Notes: generated by a model not told the origin, from the sequence alone. 64,000 nt of DNA from Micromonospora sp. WMMD1128 (GCF_027497235.1 NZ_CP114902.1:1191501-1255500), one strand, 5' to 3'. Positions 8,606-17,187 are shown, counted from the stretch's first letter. Made by a program: numbers and translations.

Positions 8606-8998
8606 TCAGAGGGTGCTGCTCGTGCCGTTGGGCTTGGTGCTCGTGCCGGTCGTGGTCGAGCCGGTCGCGCCGGTCGATCCCGTACCGCTGGTGCCGGCCT
8701 TGCTGCCGACGGCGGCCGGCGTGCCGGCGAACGGCTTGTCGGCCTCGGTCAGCCCCGACTTGCTGCCGTTGCCGGTGGAGATCTTCTCGCCGATCTTGCT
8801 CTGCCCGAGCTTGTCCTTGCCCTCGGAGTAGAGCCGGGTCGCCTGTGCCTGCGCGACGCCGGCCGCCTCCTGGACGGTCGGGTGGTCGAGCACCTTGCGC
8901 CCGCGCACCACCAGCTCTTCGTACTTCTCTCGGCCGGCACGGGCGCCCAGGACGAATCCCGCAGCCAGCCCGCCAAGAAACATGATCTTTCCGCGCAT
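8606..8998 (-). CDS. YtxH-like small membrane-anchored protein
   Basis: 130 residues. One N-terminal helix with glycines (MFLGGLAAGFVLGARAGREK) followed by a charged segment (YEELVVRGRKVLDHPTVQEA) that matches the YtxH/DUF3618-like pattern seen in many actinobacterial envelope proteins. The C-terminal third is a Gly-Ser-Thr-rich, disordered tail. Function unknown; YtxH proteins are associated with general stress in Bacillus. ATG at 8996-8998 is preceded by GGAAGGAG. Confidence 0.75.
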   Translation of the reverse strand: MRGKIMFLGGLAAGFVLGARAGREKYEELVVRGRKVLDHPTVQEAAGVAQAQATRLYSEGKDKLGQSKIGEKISTGNGSKSGLTEADKPFAGTPAAVGSKAGTSGTGSTGATGSTTTGTSTKPNGTSSTL

Positions 8999-9193
8999 GG
9001 CGGCTCCTTCCGTACCTGACTCTGTTGACCGCTAACTACCCATCCTGCTCTCCGCTCATACCTGCCTGCGCCCAGATGACGATTTGTCCCGATTCTGAGG
9101 GCCCGACAACCCACTGGCGCGCCACCCCCCGATGTCCTGTATTCTTTTCTCCGTCGCACGGCGCGGAGAGATCGTCGCCCGGGCGGTGCACGG

Positions 9194-9266
9194 TCCCCTG
9201 TAGCTCAATTGGCAGAGCAGCCGGCTGTTAACCGGCAGGTTATTGGTTCGAGTCCAATCGGGGGAG
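9194..9266 (+). tRNA. tRNA-Asn (GTT)
   Basis: A 73-base cloverleaf: acceptor TCCCCTG pairs with CGGGGGA (one wobble), the D arm GCTC/GAGC, the anticodon stem GCCGG/CCGGC with loop CTGTTAA (anticodon GTT), and the T arm ATTGG/CCAAT with TTCGAGT. Discriminator is G, as expected for tRNA-Asn. CCA is not encoded. Confidence 0.97.
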
Positions 9267-9280
9267 CTTCGCTCCACACC

Positions 9281-9311
9281 ACGCCCGTCGGCCACGCCGA
9301 CGGGCGTTTCT
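9281..9311 (+). terminator. Intrinsic terminator of tRNA-Asn
   Basis: A perfect 12-bp stem (9281-9292 with 9296-9307) with a CAC loop is followed by TTTCT, 14 bases after the tRNA. Confidence 0.85.
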
Positions 9312-9435
9312 CGTTGCCGGTACGCGTACGGCCGCCCGGTTTCCGCCCGTGAACGCCGCTTCGACCGGCAGGATGGTCCACGTCGACTTAGACTCCCGCT
9401 GCGTCGATCCACGCGTCGATTCGAGGGTGGTGAGG

Positions 9436-11571
9436 ATGGCCGCAGGACGCACCCGTTCGACCGCGACACTGATCGCGGTGGCAGTGGTGCTCGGCTGGCT
9501 CGTCGTCGGCGGGATCGCCGGTCCCTACGCCGGCAAACTCGGTGATGTCGCCACCAACGACAACGCCTCCTTCCTCCCGGCCGACGCCGAGGCCACCCGC
9601 GCCCAGGACCTCTCCGCCGGCTTCGTCGACCGGGAGACCACCCCGGCCCTCGTGGTCTACGAACGCGCCGGCGGCATCACCCCGGCCGACCAGCAGCGCA
9701 TCCAGGGCGACGCCGCCCGCTTCGCCCAGGTGCCCGGCGTGGTCGCCCCACTGCCGCCACCCGTGGTCAGCCAGGACAAACAGGCCGCCCAGGTGATCGT
9801 GCCGATCGACAGCGCCGAGGGCGAACAGATCCGCGCCGTCGTCGACGAACTGCGGACCATCGCCGGCCCCGACCGCGACGGGCTCACCGTCGACGTGGCC
9901 GGCCCGGCCGGACTGCTCGGCGACCTGATCGAGGTGTTCTCCGCGATCGACGGACCGCTGCTGCTGGTCACCCTGGTCGTGGTGCTGATCATCCTGCTGA
10001 TCGTCTACCGCAGCCCGGTGCTCTGGGTCTTCCCGCTGCTGGCCGCCGGGATGTCCTACTCGCTTGCCGCCGTCTTCGTCTACCAACTCGCGAAGCACGA
10101 CGTGGTCAAGCTCAACGGGCAGGCGCAGGGCATCCTCACCGTGCTCGTGTTCGGCGCCGGCACCGACTACGCCCTGCTGCTCATCGCCCGCTACCGGGAG
10201 GAACTGCACCGACACGAACGCCCCTGGGACGCGATGAAGGCCGCCTGGAAGGGCGCCGCCCCGGCGATCTTCGCGTCCGGCGCCACGGTCATCGTCAGCC
10301 TGCTCTGCCTGCTGCTGTCCAGCCTCAACTCCAACCGGGCGCTCGGCCCGATCAGCGCTGTCGGCATCGCCGCCACGCTGCTGGTGATGCTGACCTTCCT
10401 GCCCGCCCTGCTGGTGCTCGGCGGCCGGTGGGCGTTCTGGCCCCGGCGACCCCGGCACGACGACGCCGACCCGCGCACCGAGCACGGCATCTGGGGGCGC
10501 ATCGCCGGCTTCGTGGCGCGCCGCGCGCGTACCGTCTGGATCGTCACCGCGGTGGTCCTGGCCGCGCTCGCGATCGGGGTGACCCAACTCGGCGCCACCA
10601 CCCTCGGCCAGTCCCAACTGTTCACCCAGCGCACCGACTCGGTGGCCGGCCAGGAGGTCATCGACAGGCACTTCCCGGCCGGCACCGGCAGCCCGGCCAC
10701 CATCTTCACCGCGCAGGCCACCGCGCAGCGCGTCGCCCAGGTGGCGCAGGGTGTCAAGGGCGTCGACTCGGTGGCGCCGCTCGGCCAGCGGGGCGAACTG
10801 GCGCCACCCGACCCGAACGCGCCGCCGAAGGTCGTCGACGGCCGGGTGCAACTCAACGTCACGCTCGCCGACCCACCCGACAGCAACGGCGCCGAACAGG
10901 CCATCCGCGACCTGCGCGAGGCGGTGCACGCGGTGCCCGGCGCGAACGCCGTGGTCGGCGGCTTCACCGCCATCAACGTGGACACCGCCGACGCGTCCGT
11001 CCGCGACCGCAACGTCATCATCCCGGTGGTGCTGCTGGTCATCGCGGTCATCCTGGCGCTGCTGCTGCGCGCCCTGGTCGCCCCGGTGCTGCTGATCGCC
11101 ACCGTGGTGCTGTCGTTCCTGGCCACGCTCGGCCTCTGCGCGCTGCTGTTCAAGTACGTCTTCGACTTCCCCGGCGTCGACCAGTCCTTCCCGCTGTTCG
11201 CGTTCGTGTTCCTGGTCGCGCTCGGCATCGACTACAACATCTTCCTGATGAGCCGGGTCCGCGAGGAATCGGTGCGACGCGGCACCCGGGCCGGGGTGCT
11301 CGCCGGCCTGGCCGTCACCGGCGGCGTCATCACCTCCGCCGGCATCGTGCTCGCCGCCACGTTCTCCGCGCTCGCCGTACTGCCGCTCGTGGTGCTCGTC
11401 GAGTTGGGCGTGGCGGTCGCCGCCGGGGTGCTGCTCGACACCATCGTGGTCCGCTCGCTGCTGGTGCCCGCGCTCGCGTACGACATCGGGCCGAAGGTCT
11501 GGTGGCCGGGCCGGTTGTCGCGGTCCCACCGCGAGGGCGACCGCGCCGGGGCGGGGGTGGACCGTGCCTGA
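9436..11571 (+). CDS. MMPL/RND family membrane transporter
   Basis: About 711 residues from ATG 9436. Two MMPL halves, each a membrane helix, a large extracytoplasmic domain, then a cluster of five helices; the second-half landmark is ALGIDYNIFLMSRVREE and the first is FGAGTDYALLLIARYREE. Actinobacterial MMPL proteins export lipids, siderophores or antibiotics using the proton gradient. GAGG at 9423-9426 gives a good spacing for ATG 9436; the open frame extends further to 9349, but that part has no family match. It overlaps the next gene by eight bases, suggesting co-transcription. Confidence 0.9.
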   Translation: MAAGRTRSTATLIAVAVVLGWLVVGGIAGPYAGKLGDVATNDNASFLPADAEATRAQDLSAGFVDRETTPALVVYERAGGITPADQQRIQGDAARFAQVPGVVAPLPPPVVSQDKQAAQVIVPIDSAEGEQIRAVVDELRTIAGPDRDGLTVDVAGPAGLLGDLIEVFSAIDGPLLLVTLVVVLIILLIVYRSPVLWVFPLLAAGMSYSLAAVFVYQLAKHDVVKLNGQAQGILTVLVFGAGTDYALLLIARYREELHRHERPWDAMKAAWKGAAPAIFASGATVIVSLLCLLLSSLNSNRALGPISAVGIAATLLVMLTFLPALLVLGGRWAFWPRRPRHDDADPRTEHGIWGRIAGFVARRARTVWIVTAVVLAALAIGVTQLGATTLGQSQLFTQRTDSVAGQEVIDRHFPAGTGSPATIFTAQATAQRVAQVAQGVKGVDSVAPLGQRGELAPPDPNAPPKVVDGRVQLNVTLADPPDSNGAEQAIRDLREAVHAVPGANAVVGGFTAINVDTADASVRDRNVIIPVVLLVIAVILALLLRALVAPVLLIATVVLSFLATLGLCALLFKYVFDFPGVDQSFPLFAFVFLVALGIDYNIFLMSRVREESVRRGTRAGVLAGLAVTGGVITSAGIVLAATFSALAVLPLVVLVELGVAVAAGVLLDTIVVRSLLVPALAYDIGPKVWWPGRLSRSHREGDRAGAGVDRA

Positions 11572-12796
11572 CAGCGACGTGGTCATCGTCGGCGGCGGCC
11601 TGGCCGGCCTCGCCGCCGCGCGGCGGCTGCACCGCGCCGGCGTGCCGTGGCGGCTGCTGGAAGCCGGCGACCGGCTCGGTGGCCGGGTCGCCACCGACGA
11701 GGTCGACGGCTTCCTGCTGGACCGCGGCTTCCAGGTCCTCAACACCGCCTACCCCCGACTCGGCGGGCTGCTCGACCTCGATACCCTCGGCCTCGGCTGG
11801 TTCACCTCCGGCGTGCTGGTGCGCCGCGGCGACCGGCTGGCACGCCTGGTCAACCCGCTGCGCGAACCCACCGGCGCGCCCGGCACGCTCACCGCGGGCG
11901 TCGGCTCGCTGCGCGACCGGCTGCGCCTGGCCGCGCTCGCCGGCGGCTGCGCCACCCTGCCCGCCGGTCGGCTGCTCACCGCGCCCGAGACCAGCACCGA
12001 GACGGCGCTACGCCGGGCCGGGCTCTCCGACGCGATCATCGAGGAACTGCTCCGGCCGTTCCTGGCCGGTGTGTTGCTCGACCGCGAGCTGGCCACCTCC
12101 AGCCACGTGTTCGCGATGATCATGCGCTCCTTCGCCCGGGGCCGGATCGGCCTGCCCGCACAGGGCATGGGCGCGCTGCCCCGGGCCGTCGCCGCGCCGC
12201 TGCCCACCGAACTGATCGCCCTGCACACGCCGGTCACCCAGGTCGCGCCCGGCCGGGTCCGCACCGCGACCGGCGAGATCACCTGCCGCGCCGTCGTGGT
12301 CGCCGCGGACCCGCCCGCGGCGGCCACGCTGCTGCCCACGATCGAGCGGGTACGCATGCACGCGTACACCACCTACTACCACCGCACCGAGTCCGCGCCC
12401 CTCGACGAGCCGATCCTGCTGCTCGACGGCGACCGGCGGGAACTGGTCACCAACACGGTGGTGCTCAGCCAGGCCGCGCCCACGTACGCGCCGGCCGGCC
12501 AACACCTGGTGGCCACCTCCGTGGTCGGCCCGCAGGCACCGCCCGAACCGGTGATCCGACGCGAGCTGGACCGCCTCTACGGCCGTCCCACCGCCGATTG
12601 GACCCACCTCACCACCGTCACGGTGCCGGAGGCGCTGCCGGCCGCCCCGCCGCCGCAGGGCCGGCTGCGCAAGCCGGTCGCGCTCGGCGACGGCCTGTTC
12701 GTGGCCGGCGACCACCGGGACAGCCCGTCCATCCAGGGCGCGTTGGCGAGCGGCTGGCGTACCGCCGGCGCGGTGCTCGACGAACTGCGGGGCTGA
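11564..12796 (+). CDS. FAD-dependent oxidoreductase (amine oxidase / phytoene desaturase-like)
   Basis: 410 residues. N-terminal dinucleotide-binding motif VVIVGGGLAGLAAARRL with the following LLEAGDRLGGRV, the classic start of the flavin amine oxidase/protoporphyrinogen oxidase superfamily. The C-terminus has the FAD-contact segment GLFVAGDHRDSPSIQGALAS. GTG 11564 lies inside the end of the MMPL gene. The substrate is unknown. Coupling with an MMPL exporter suggests action on an exported lipid or pigment, which is speculation. Confidence 0.85.
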   Translation: MPDSDVVIVGGGLAGLAAARRLHRAGVPWRLLEAGDRLGGRVATDEVDGFLLDRGFQVLNTAYPRLGGLLDLDTLGLGWFTSGVLVRRGDRLARLVNPLREPTGAPGTLTAGVGSLRDRLRLAALAGGCATLPAGRLLTAPETSTETALRRAGLSDAIIEELLRPFLAGVLLDRELATSSHVFAMIMRSFARGRIGLPAQGMGALPRAVAAPLPTELIALHTPVTQVAPGRVRTATGEITCRAVVVAADPPAAATLLPTIERVRMHAYTTYYHRTESAPLDEPILLLDGDRRELVTNTVVLSQAAPTYAPAGQHLVATSVVGPQAPPEPVIRRELDRLYGRPTADWTHLTTVTVPEALPAAPPPQGRLRKPVALGDGLFVAGDHRDSPSIQGALASGWRTAGAVLDELRG

Positions 12797-12916
12797 ACCG
12801 GCGCGTCACTGTGCGCTGTTATTCTCGCGTTGCCCATCGTGCTGTCGTGGCGGCGTACGTCGCCGGGTCGGTGGTGGCCGGTGATCGATCGGCAGGTTAC
12901 GATCCGGCGCGGTAAC

Positions 12917-12990
12917 GGGGCGGTAGCTCAGCGGGTTAGAGCAGGGGACTCATAATCCCTCGGTCGCGGGTTCGAACCCCGCCCGCCCCA
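12917..12990 (+). tRNA. tRNA with CAT anticodon (Met, or Ile2)
   Basis: A 74-base cloverleaf: acceptor GGGGCGG/CCGCCCC with discriminator A, D arm GCTC/GAGC, anticodon loop CTCATAA (anticodon CAT), and T arm GCGGG/CCCGC with TTCGAAC. A fully paired acceptor excludes the initiator tRNA. It is elongator tRNA-Met or the lysidine-modified tRNA-Ile; the sequence alone does not settle which. CCA is not encoded. Confidence 0.93.
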
Positions 12991-13091
12991 CCCGAAACGC
13001 GCACCCAAGCGGGCCTGGCCAGGCAGCGTTCGGTCAGTTCCGCGGTCATGCCGTGCCGTTGCGAGGGCTTGGCCCAAGTCGGCGAAGGCGC

Positions 13092-13120
13092 TTGCACTTT
13101 TTTCACTTCGCGGGATGATG
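13092..13120 (+). promoter_or_regulatory. Possible promoter/operator of the HTH-PIN module
   Basis: TTGCAC at 13092-13097 is a fair -35. CACTT occurs twice as a direct repeat nine bases apart (13095-13099 and 13104-13108), which could be an operator for the HTH antitoxin. The -10 candidate near 13115 (ATGATG) is weak. Confidence 0.35.
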
Positions 13121-13149
13121 GTGGTCGGTGCTGACGGACGGGAGGGGTC

Positions 13150-13608
13150 ATGTCCACGGAAGCGATCATGCCGGCTGATGGGGAACATCCCTCGTTGACC
13201 GAGCTGGCCAACTTGCTGCATGACGGTGCGGGGGAGTTGGCAGTGCGCCGCGGCGGGGAGCAGGTGGCGGTTCCTATGTCGATGCGGGATGTGTTGACCA
13301 GGATCGCCGATGTGCTTGCCTCTGGCCGTGGCGTGGCGGTCGTGCCGGTCGACCGGGAGTTGACGACGACCGAGGCGGCCGGGTTGCTCGGGGTGTCCCG
13401 ACCGACGTTGATCAAGTTGCTGGAGGCTGGTGAGATCGGTTACTCGCGGCCGAACTCCTCGCGCCGGATCCCGCTGGAGCAGGTGCTGGCCTACCGGGAC
13501 CGGCGTGGTCAAGCTCGGCGGGCGATCCTCGACGAGTTGACCGCCGACGCAGTCGAGATGGGCATGTACGGGCAGTCCGCACCGGTCGAGACGGATGACG
13601 CGGCCTGA
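13150..13608 (+). CDS. HTH (excisionase-type) antitoxin of a PIN toxin pair
   Basis: 152 residues. A central MerR/excisionase-like helix-turn-helix (LTTTEAAGLLGVSRPTLIKL then LEAGEIGYSRPNSSRRIPLE) follows an N-terminal part of about 75 residues, and an acidic tail ends the protein. This layout is common for DNA-binding antitoxins encoded just before a PIN-domain ribonuclease, which is the case here (3-base gap). GGGAGGGG precedes ATG 13150. It presumably represses its own promoter and neutralises the PIN protein through its tail. The pair sits 160 bases past the CAT tRNA. Confidence 0.82.
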   Translation: MSTEAIMPADGEHPSLTELANLLHDGAGELAVRRGGEQVAVPMSMRDVLTRIADVLASGRGVAVVPVDRELTTTEAAGLLGVSRPTLIKLLEAGEIGYSRPNSSRRIPLEQVLAYRDRRGQARRAILDELTADAVEMGMYGQSAPVETDDAA

Positions 13609-13611
13609 GGC

Positions 13612-14253
13612 GTGACGACGATCGCGGTCCTGGACGCCAACGTTCTGATCCCCAACGCACTGTGCGACCTCCTGCTGCGGCTGGCCGAGGAGGAGTTGTG
13701 CCAGCCGCGCTGGTCACCGGCCATTCTTGAAGAGGTTCGACGGCACGTGCCGGTGTCACCGGCGGCGATCGAACGACGGTTCGCGTTCATGAACGCCGCG
13801 TTCGAGGACGCGATGGTTACCGGGTATGAGGCGCTGATCGACCAGATGGACAACGATCCGAAGGACCGACATGTGCTGGCCGCGGCGGTAGCCGCCGGAG
13901 CAGACTCGATCATCACCTGCAACCTCCGAGACTTCCCGCTTGCCGCCTGCGAACCGCACGGGGTGGTCGCCGAACATCCCGACGTCGTACTGCTGGACAT
14001 GTGGGCCCGCGAGCCGCGCATCTTGCTGCGGGTCCTTGGCGAGCAGGCGGCCAGTACCGGCCGTCACGGTACGCGGCTGAACGTCCACCAGATCCTCGAC
14101 TACCTGGCCACCGCCGGAGCGCGCAGGTTCGCCGCAGCGGCTCGGAGTGCGTCGCCTCCGGACGGCGTCCCACCGTTGCCGTGCCCCACGCCCCGGTTAC
14201 CTCGATCGCGGGATTGCCCGCAGGCGCCGTGGTCCGGCAGCGTGCAAGGGTGA
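13612..14253 (+). CDS. PIN domain ribonuclease toxin
   Basis: 213 residues. PIN motifs: LDANVLIP with Asp8 near the N-terminus, DPKDRHVLAAAV and ITCNLRDFP, which supply the acidic metal site of the nuclease. The last 50 or so residues (after YLATAGARRFAAAARSAS) are proline-rich and unlike the PIN fold. GTG 13612 follows the antitoxin stop by three bases. As in VapC-type systems it likely cleaves RNA when unopposed. The target is unknown. Confidence 0.85.
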   Translation: MTTIAVLDANVLIPNALCDLLLRLAEEELCQPRWSPAILEEVRRHVPVSPAAIERRFAFMNAAFEDAMVTGYEALIDQMDNDPKDRHVLAAAVAAGADSIITCNLRDFPLAACEPHGVVAEHPDVVLLDMWAREPRILLRVLGEQAASTGRHGTRLNVHQILDYLATAGARRFAAAARSASPPDGVPPLPCPTPRLPRSRDCPQAPWSGSVQG

Positions 14254-14272
14254 ACCGGGTGAAGCACGGTGC

Positions 14273-14313
14273 CGACGCGCCCGGCCCGACGAAGCGTCGA
14301 GCCGGGCGCGTCG
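14273..14313. terminator. Bidirectional terminator between PIN toxin and LPXTG gene
   Basis: A 13-bp outer stem (14273-14285 with 14301-14313) continues, after a C/A mismatch, into a 5-bp inner stem (14287-14291 with 14295-14299) with an AAG loop. It lies 19 bases after the PIN stop and 6 bases from the stop of the convergent gene at 14320. Confidence 0.85.
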
Positions 14314-14319
14314 ATCGAG

Positions 14320-15042
14320 CTAGGCCACGAAGCGGGACCGGCGCCGGCGTCCGATCACGAAGCCCGCGCCGCCGAGGAGCAGGAGCACCCCGCCGATGCC
14401 GGCCACGGTCGCGGTGTCGGTGCCGGTCACGGGCAGCCCGCCGCCCTCGCCGCCGTCGGGCGCACCCGGGGTCACGGCGGGGGCGGCGGTCGGCACGACT
14501 GTCGTCGTGGCGCTCGGCCTCGGCGTGGGCTGAGACGTCGTCGGCGTCGGCGTGGGCGTGGACGCGCAGTCAAGCTCCCGTGCGATGTACAGGCCGTAGT
14601 TCAGGTACACCAGGTAGGCATCGATGCTCGGGTCGTCGAGCACCTTCTGCGTGGCCTCCCGAACGTTGGGGCCAGCGTCGGTCAGCGTCCGCACCACCGT
14701 GACCCGCAGCGCCACCGACCAGGCGCTCTGCACGCCCGTCTTGAGGAACGTGCGCAGCTCGTCCTCGGAGCCTTTCAGCGCCTTCTGGATGGCGTCCGGC
14801 AGAACCGGCAGCGACTCGGCGTTCGCCTCGGTCAGGATCTGGGCGGTCAACACACGCAACTCGGTGTTGGTGGCAGCGTCCAAGTCGATGGTGATGAGGT
14901 CCCGGATGTCCTTGTAGACCTTGCGCTCGACCGTCTGGCAGGCCGCGTCGAGCCCGGGATGGCCGGTCTGCGCCAGAGCCGGTGCCGCCGGAATCAGCAA
15001 GGCCAGCGCCATGAGGACGCCGGCCGGAATCTTCCATCGCAT
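14320..15042 (-). CDS. LPXTG-anchored surface protein with ALF-type repeats
   Basis: 240 residues. Signal peptide to about residue 24 (ALALLIPAAPALA), then helical ALF-like repeats (AIQKALKGSEDELRTFLKTG, and DAGPNVREATQKVLDDPS), a Thr-Pro-rich spacer (about 160-195), and a sortase signal: LPVTG, a hydrophobic helix and the tail GRRRRSRFVA. It should be exported and covalently attached to the cell wall by a sortase. ALF repeats are widespread in actinobacteria, often in proteins near toxins or ADP-ribosyltransferases; their role is unclear. ATG 15042 has GGGGAGGAAG upstream. Confidence 0.85.
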   Translation of the reverse strand: MRWKIPAGVLMALALLIPAAPALAQTGHPGLDAACQTVERKVYKDIRDLITIDLDAATNTELRVLTAQILTEANAESLPVLPDAIQKALKGSEDELRTFLKTGVQSAWSVALRVTVVRTLTDAGPNVREATQKVLDDPSIDAYLVYLNYGLYIARELDCASTPTPTPTTSQPTPRPSATTTVVPTAAPAVTPGAPDGGEGGGLPVTGTDTATVAGIGGVLLLLGGAGFVIGRRRRSRFVA

Positions 15043-15149
15043 GTGAATCTTCCTCCCCGTTGGACAAACACGGAGATGCTACCGACAGCGGCCGGCGAGC
15101 ACATTCCCATCGTCAAAATTCGATGCAAGGTTGCCCATGCGATGGCGGC

Positions 15150-15401
15150 CTACCTCGGGCCTCTTGCTCGGTCGCCCCGCTGCTTCGGATCTCCGGCGGA
15201 CGGCAGCGGCACCACGCGCTCGTCGTGCACCCTGATCTCTGCGCGGAAGCGGTGGGCGGCCGGATGCCAGATCTCCTCGAACGGCCCCATGACGTTGTCG
15301 CCGATGCCGCGGCGACGGACCCGGGCCGCCAGCCACGCGAGGAAAACCAAGACGGTCGTCAGGCAGCCGGCGACCAGCGCGATCGCCAGAAGCTCATCCA
15401 C
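15150..15401 (-). CDS. Small single-pass membrane protein, unknown function
   Basis: 83 residues. One N-terminal transmembrane helix (LLAIALVAGCLTTVLVFLAW), a positive cluster (RVRRRG) and a hydrophilic C-terminal part (GPFEEIWHPAAHRFRAEIRV). The start is GTG 15401. The segment with EEIWHPAA is well formed and I believe similar small proteins occur in other actinomycetes. No function can be given. Confidence 0.6.
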   Translation of the reverse strand: MDELLAIALVAGCLTTVLVFLAWLAARVRRRGIGDNVMGPFEEIWHPAAHRFRAEIRVHDERVVPLPSAGDPKQRGDRARGPR

Positions 15402-15465
15402 CGTTCCAGCCTAGGCCTCGCGGCCTCACGCGTGACGGGGCCGCGCAACCGGGCGTGCGTACGGC

Positions 15466-16059
15466 ATGCTGTTCGCCATGGCGATCCTCGACCCGAAGGC
15501 GGACCTGCTCGACTATCTGCGCGGGGCACGTGAAGCGGTGGTGTGGAAGCTCGACGGGCTGAGCGAATACGACGCCCGCCGTCCGCTGACGCCCACCGGG
15601 ACGAACCTGCTGGGCCTGGTCAAGCACCTGGCCCGCGGCGAGTTCGGATACTTCGGTGAGACCTTCGGACGCCCGAGTGACGCCGTACCGCGATGGCCCG
15701 AGGGGGAGGAGTCGTGGGAGGCGTGGGCACTGCCGACGGAGTCGCGCGAATCCATCGTCGATCTCTACCGACGGGCCTGGGCACACGCGGACGCGACGAT
15801 CGAGGCGTTGACCCTGGACGCGGTCGGACGGGTGCCGTGGTGGGGCGACGGCGGCGATGTGACGCTGCATCAGATGCTGGTCCATATGACCGCCGAGACC
15901 CAACGCCACGCCGGGCATGCCGACATCGTCAGGGAGTTGATCGACGGCACGGTCGGTCTTCTTCCCACGACCACCAACGTGCCGTTATCCGACGCCGCGA
16001 CGTGGACCGCGCATCGGGACATGGTGGAGCGGAACGCGCGGGAGGCCGCCAGCCGATGA
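15466..16059 (+). CDS. DinB/DUF664 family protein
   Basis: 197 residues. Four-helix-bundle DinB fold with the three histidines expected for the metal site: one in LVKHLARGEFGYFGE and two in HMTAETQRHAGHAD. These proteins include mycothiol-dependent S-transferases and thiol-dependent detoxification enzymes, so a mycothiol partner is plausible in an actinomycete. ATG 15466 and ATG 15478 are both possible; the protein family starts near the second (MAILDPKADLLDYL). No ribosome binding site is evident, so a leaderless message is possible. Confidence 0.85.
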   Translation: MLFAMAILDPKADLLDYLRGAREAVVWKLDGLSEYDARRPLTPTGTNLLGLVKHLARGEFGYFGETFGRPSDAVPRWPEGEESWEAWALPTESRESIVDLYRRAWAHADATIEALTLDAVGRVPWWGDGGDVTLHQMLVHMTAETQRHAGHADIVRELIDGTVGLLPTTTNVPLSDAATWTAHRDMVERNAREAASR

Positions 16060-16074
16060 GGCTCCCCGGCTGCG

Positions 16075-16257
16075 TCATCGGCTGGGGACGTCCCTCTTCC
16101 GGCGGGCGGAGACAACCCGTTCAGCCACCGATACAAGAAGCATGGCGATCGCACCTACCACGGCGAGCGTCCACCAGGGCCAGTCGCGGAGGAAGAACCC
16201 GGATGCTGCCAGGACGGCGATGGTCGACAGATACACGAGGTTCATCGGCCTGCGCAT
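16075..16257 (-). CDS. Small two-helix membrane protein
   Basis: 60 residues from ATG 16257 (MRRPMNLVYLSTIAVLAASG). Two hydrophobic helices (about residues 6-22 and 28-46) and a positively charged tail (RVVSARRKRDVPSR), so both ends are probably cytoplasmic. Function unknown. The frame is open further upstream, but that part has no membrane or family character. Confidence 0.6.
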   Translation of the reverse strand: MRRPMNLVYLSTIAVLAASGFFLRDWPWWTLAVVGAIAMLLVSVAERVVSARRKRDVPSR

Positions 16258-16387
16258 GCCGCTCAGTCTAGATGGGCGGGGCACTCGCGTCGGCTCAGGA
16301 AAGTCACCACCGGCCGGTCGGCGTTGCTCACCCTGGCGCACGTCGCGACGAACCGCCACCCAGGATCAAGATGGCTCCGCCGTCGCG

Positions 16388-16867
16388 CTAGCTGGCATCG
16401 ATGAACAGGTCGGCGTAACGGTGCAGGTACAGCGGCCAGCCCTCGTCGTCAGCGACGCCGTCACGAACCGACTCCCAACCCGGACCGTGCCGGTCCAGGT
16501 TGCGGTGCTCCAACTCGATCCGGGTCCGCTGCGGTGTCTCGGCGACGAACCGGACCTCGACCTCGCTGGCGTTTTCCGGGTCCTGTTCGACCTGCCACGT
16601 CGGGCTGATGTCCCAGCTGAACAGGACGCGGTCCGGCGGCTCGAAGGCGAGGATCCGGGCCCAGGCGCACTCGCTGCCGTCCTCGGCGCGGTCGTAGATG
16701 TGTCCACCGACTTTCGGCTCGAACACCGTCTCCACGATCGGTGACTCCAGCAGGTTGTGCTCCTTCGGCTTGAAGTCGCCGAACCGGGCCGTGAACACCG
16801 CGAACGCCCGTTCGACCGGCGCGTCGACCACGATCTGCCGCCGTACCACCGTGTTCGTGCCACTCAT
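16388..16867 (-). CDS. SRPBCC (AHSA1-like) domain protein
   Basis: 159 residues. START/Bet v1-like fold of the AHSA1 group: IVVDAPVERAFAVFTARFGD, GHIYDRAEDGSECAW, ILAFEPPDRVLFSWDI and ELEHRNLDRHGPGWE. Such proteins form a hydrophobic pocket. They are very often encoded directly after an ArsR regulator, as here, where the ATG overlaps the ArsR stop by four bases (16864-16867). GAGGAGGAATC precedes the start. The ligand is unknown. Confidence 0.9.
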   Translation of the reverse strand: MSGTNTVVRRQIVVDAPVERAFAVFTARFGDFKPKEHNLLESPIVETVFEPKVGGHIYDRAEDGSECAWARILAFEPPDRVLFSWDISPTWQVEQDPENASEVEVRFVAETPQRTRIELEHRNLDRHGPGWESVRDGVADDEGWPLYLHRYADLFIDAS

Positions 16868-17187
16868 GATTCCTCCTCGTCGGGACGCTCGGTGGCGTCC
16901 TTGAAGCCGTCCAGGGCCCGACTCCAGTAGGTGTCGAGTTGATCTCTCAACGCGGCCACGCCGGCGGGATTGAGCCGGTAGACACGCCGCGTACCCGCGG
17001 TGCGGTCCGTCACCAGGCCGGCGTCCTTCAGCACGCGCAGATGCTGCGATACGGCCGGCCGGCTGACCGGCAGCATCCCGGCCAACTCGCCGACGGCCCT
17101 CGGCCGCTCCGCGAGACACGCGATGATCGCCCGCCGCGTCGGGTCGCCCAGGGCGTCCCACCCATCCTCGATTCGGTAAGTGGCCAC
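16864..17187 (-). CDS. ArsR-family transcriptional regulator
   Basis: 107 residues from GTG 17187 (reading VATYRIEDGWDALGDPTRRA). Winged helix with recognition region LPVSRPAVSQHLRVLKDAGL and wing DRTAGTRRVYRLNP. The cysteines of metal sensors are missing, so it belongs to the metal-independent group often paired with AHSA1-type proteins. TTG 17223 upstream is possible but would run through the operator-like palindrome at 17192-17209. It probably represses its own two-gene operon and perhaps the divergent gene at 17244. Confidence 0.88.
   Translation of the reverse strand: MATYRIEDGWDALGDPTRRAIIACLAERPRAVGELAGMLPVSRPAVSQHLRVLKDAGLVTDRTAGTRRVYRLNPAGVAALRDQLDTYWSRALDGFKDATERPDEEES

Noticed and set aside
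9388..11745. Minus-strand open frame of 785 codons opposite the MMPL gene
   Set aside because: Composition is His/Asp/Glu/Gln-rich without motifs, as expected for the antisense of a membrane protein gene.
12991..13149. Possible phage or island attachment site after the CAT-anticodon tRNA
   Set aside because: No second copy of the tRNA 3' end was found and no integrase is present in the window.
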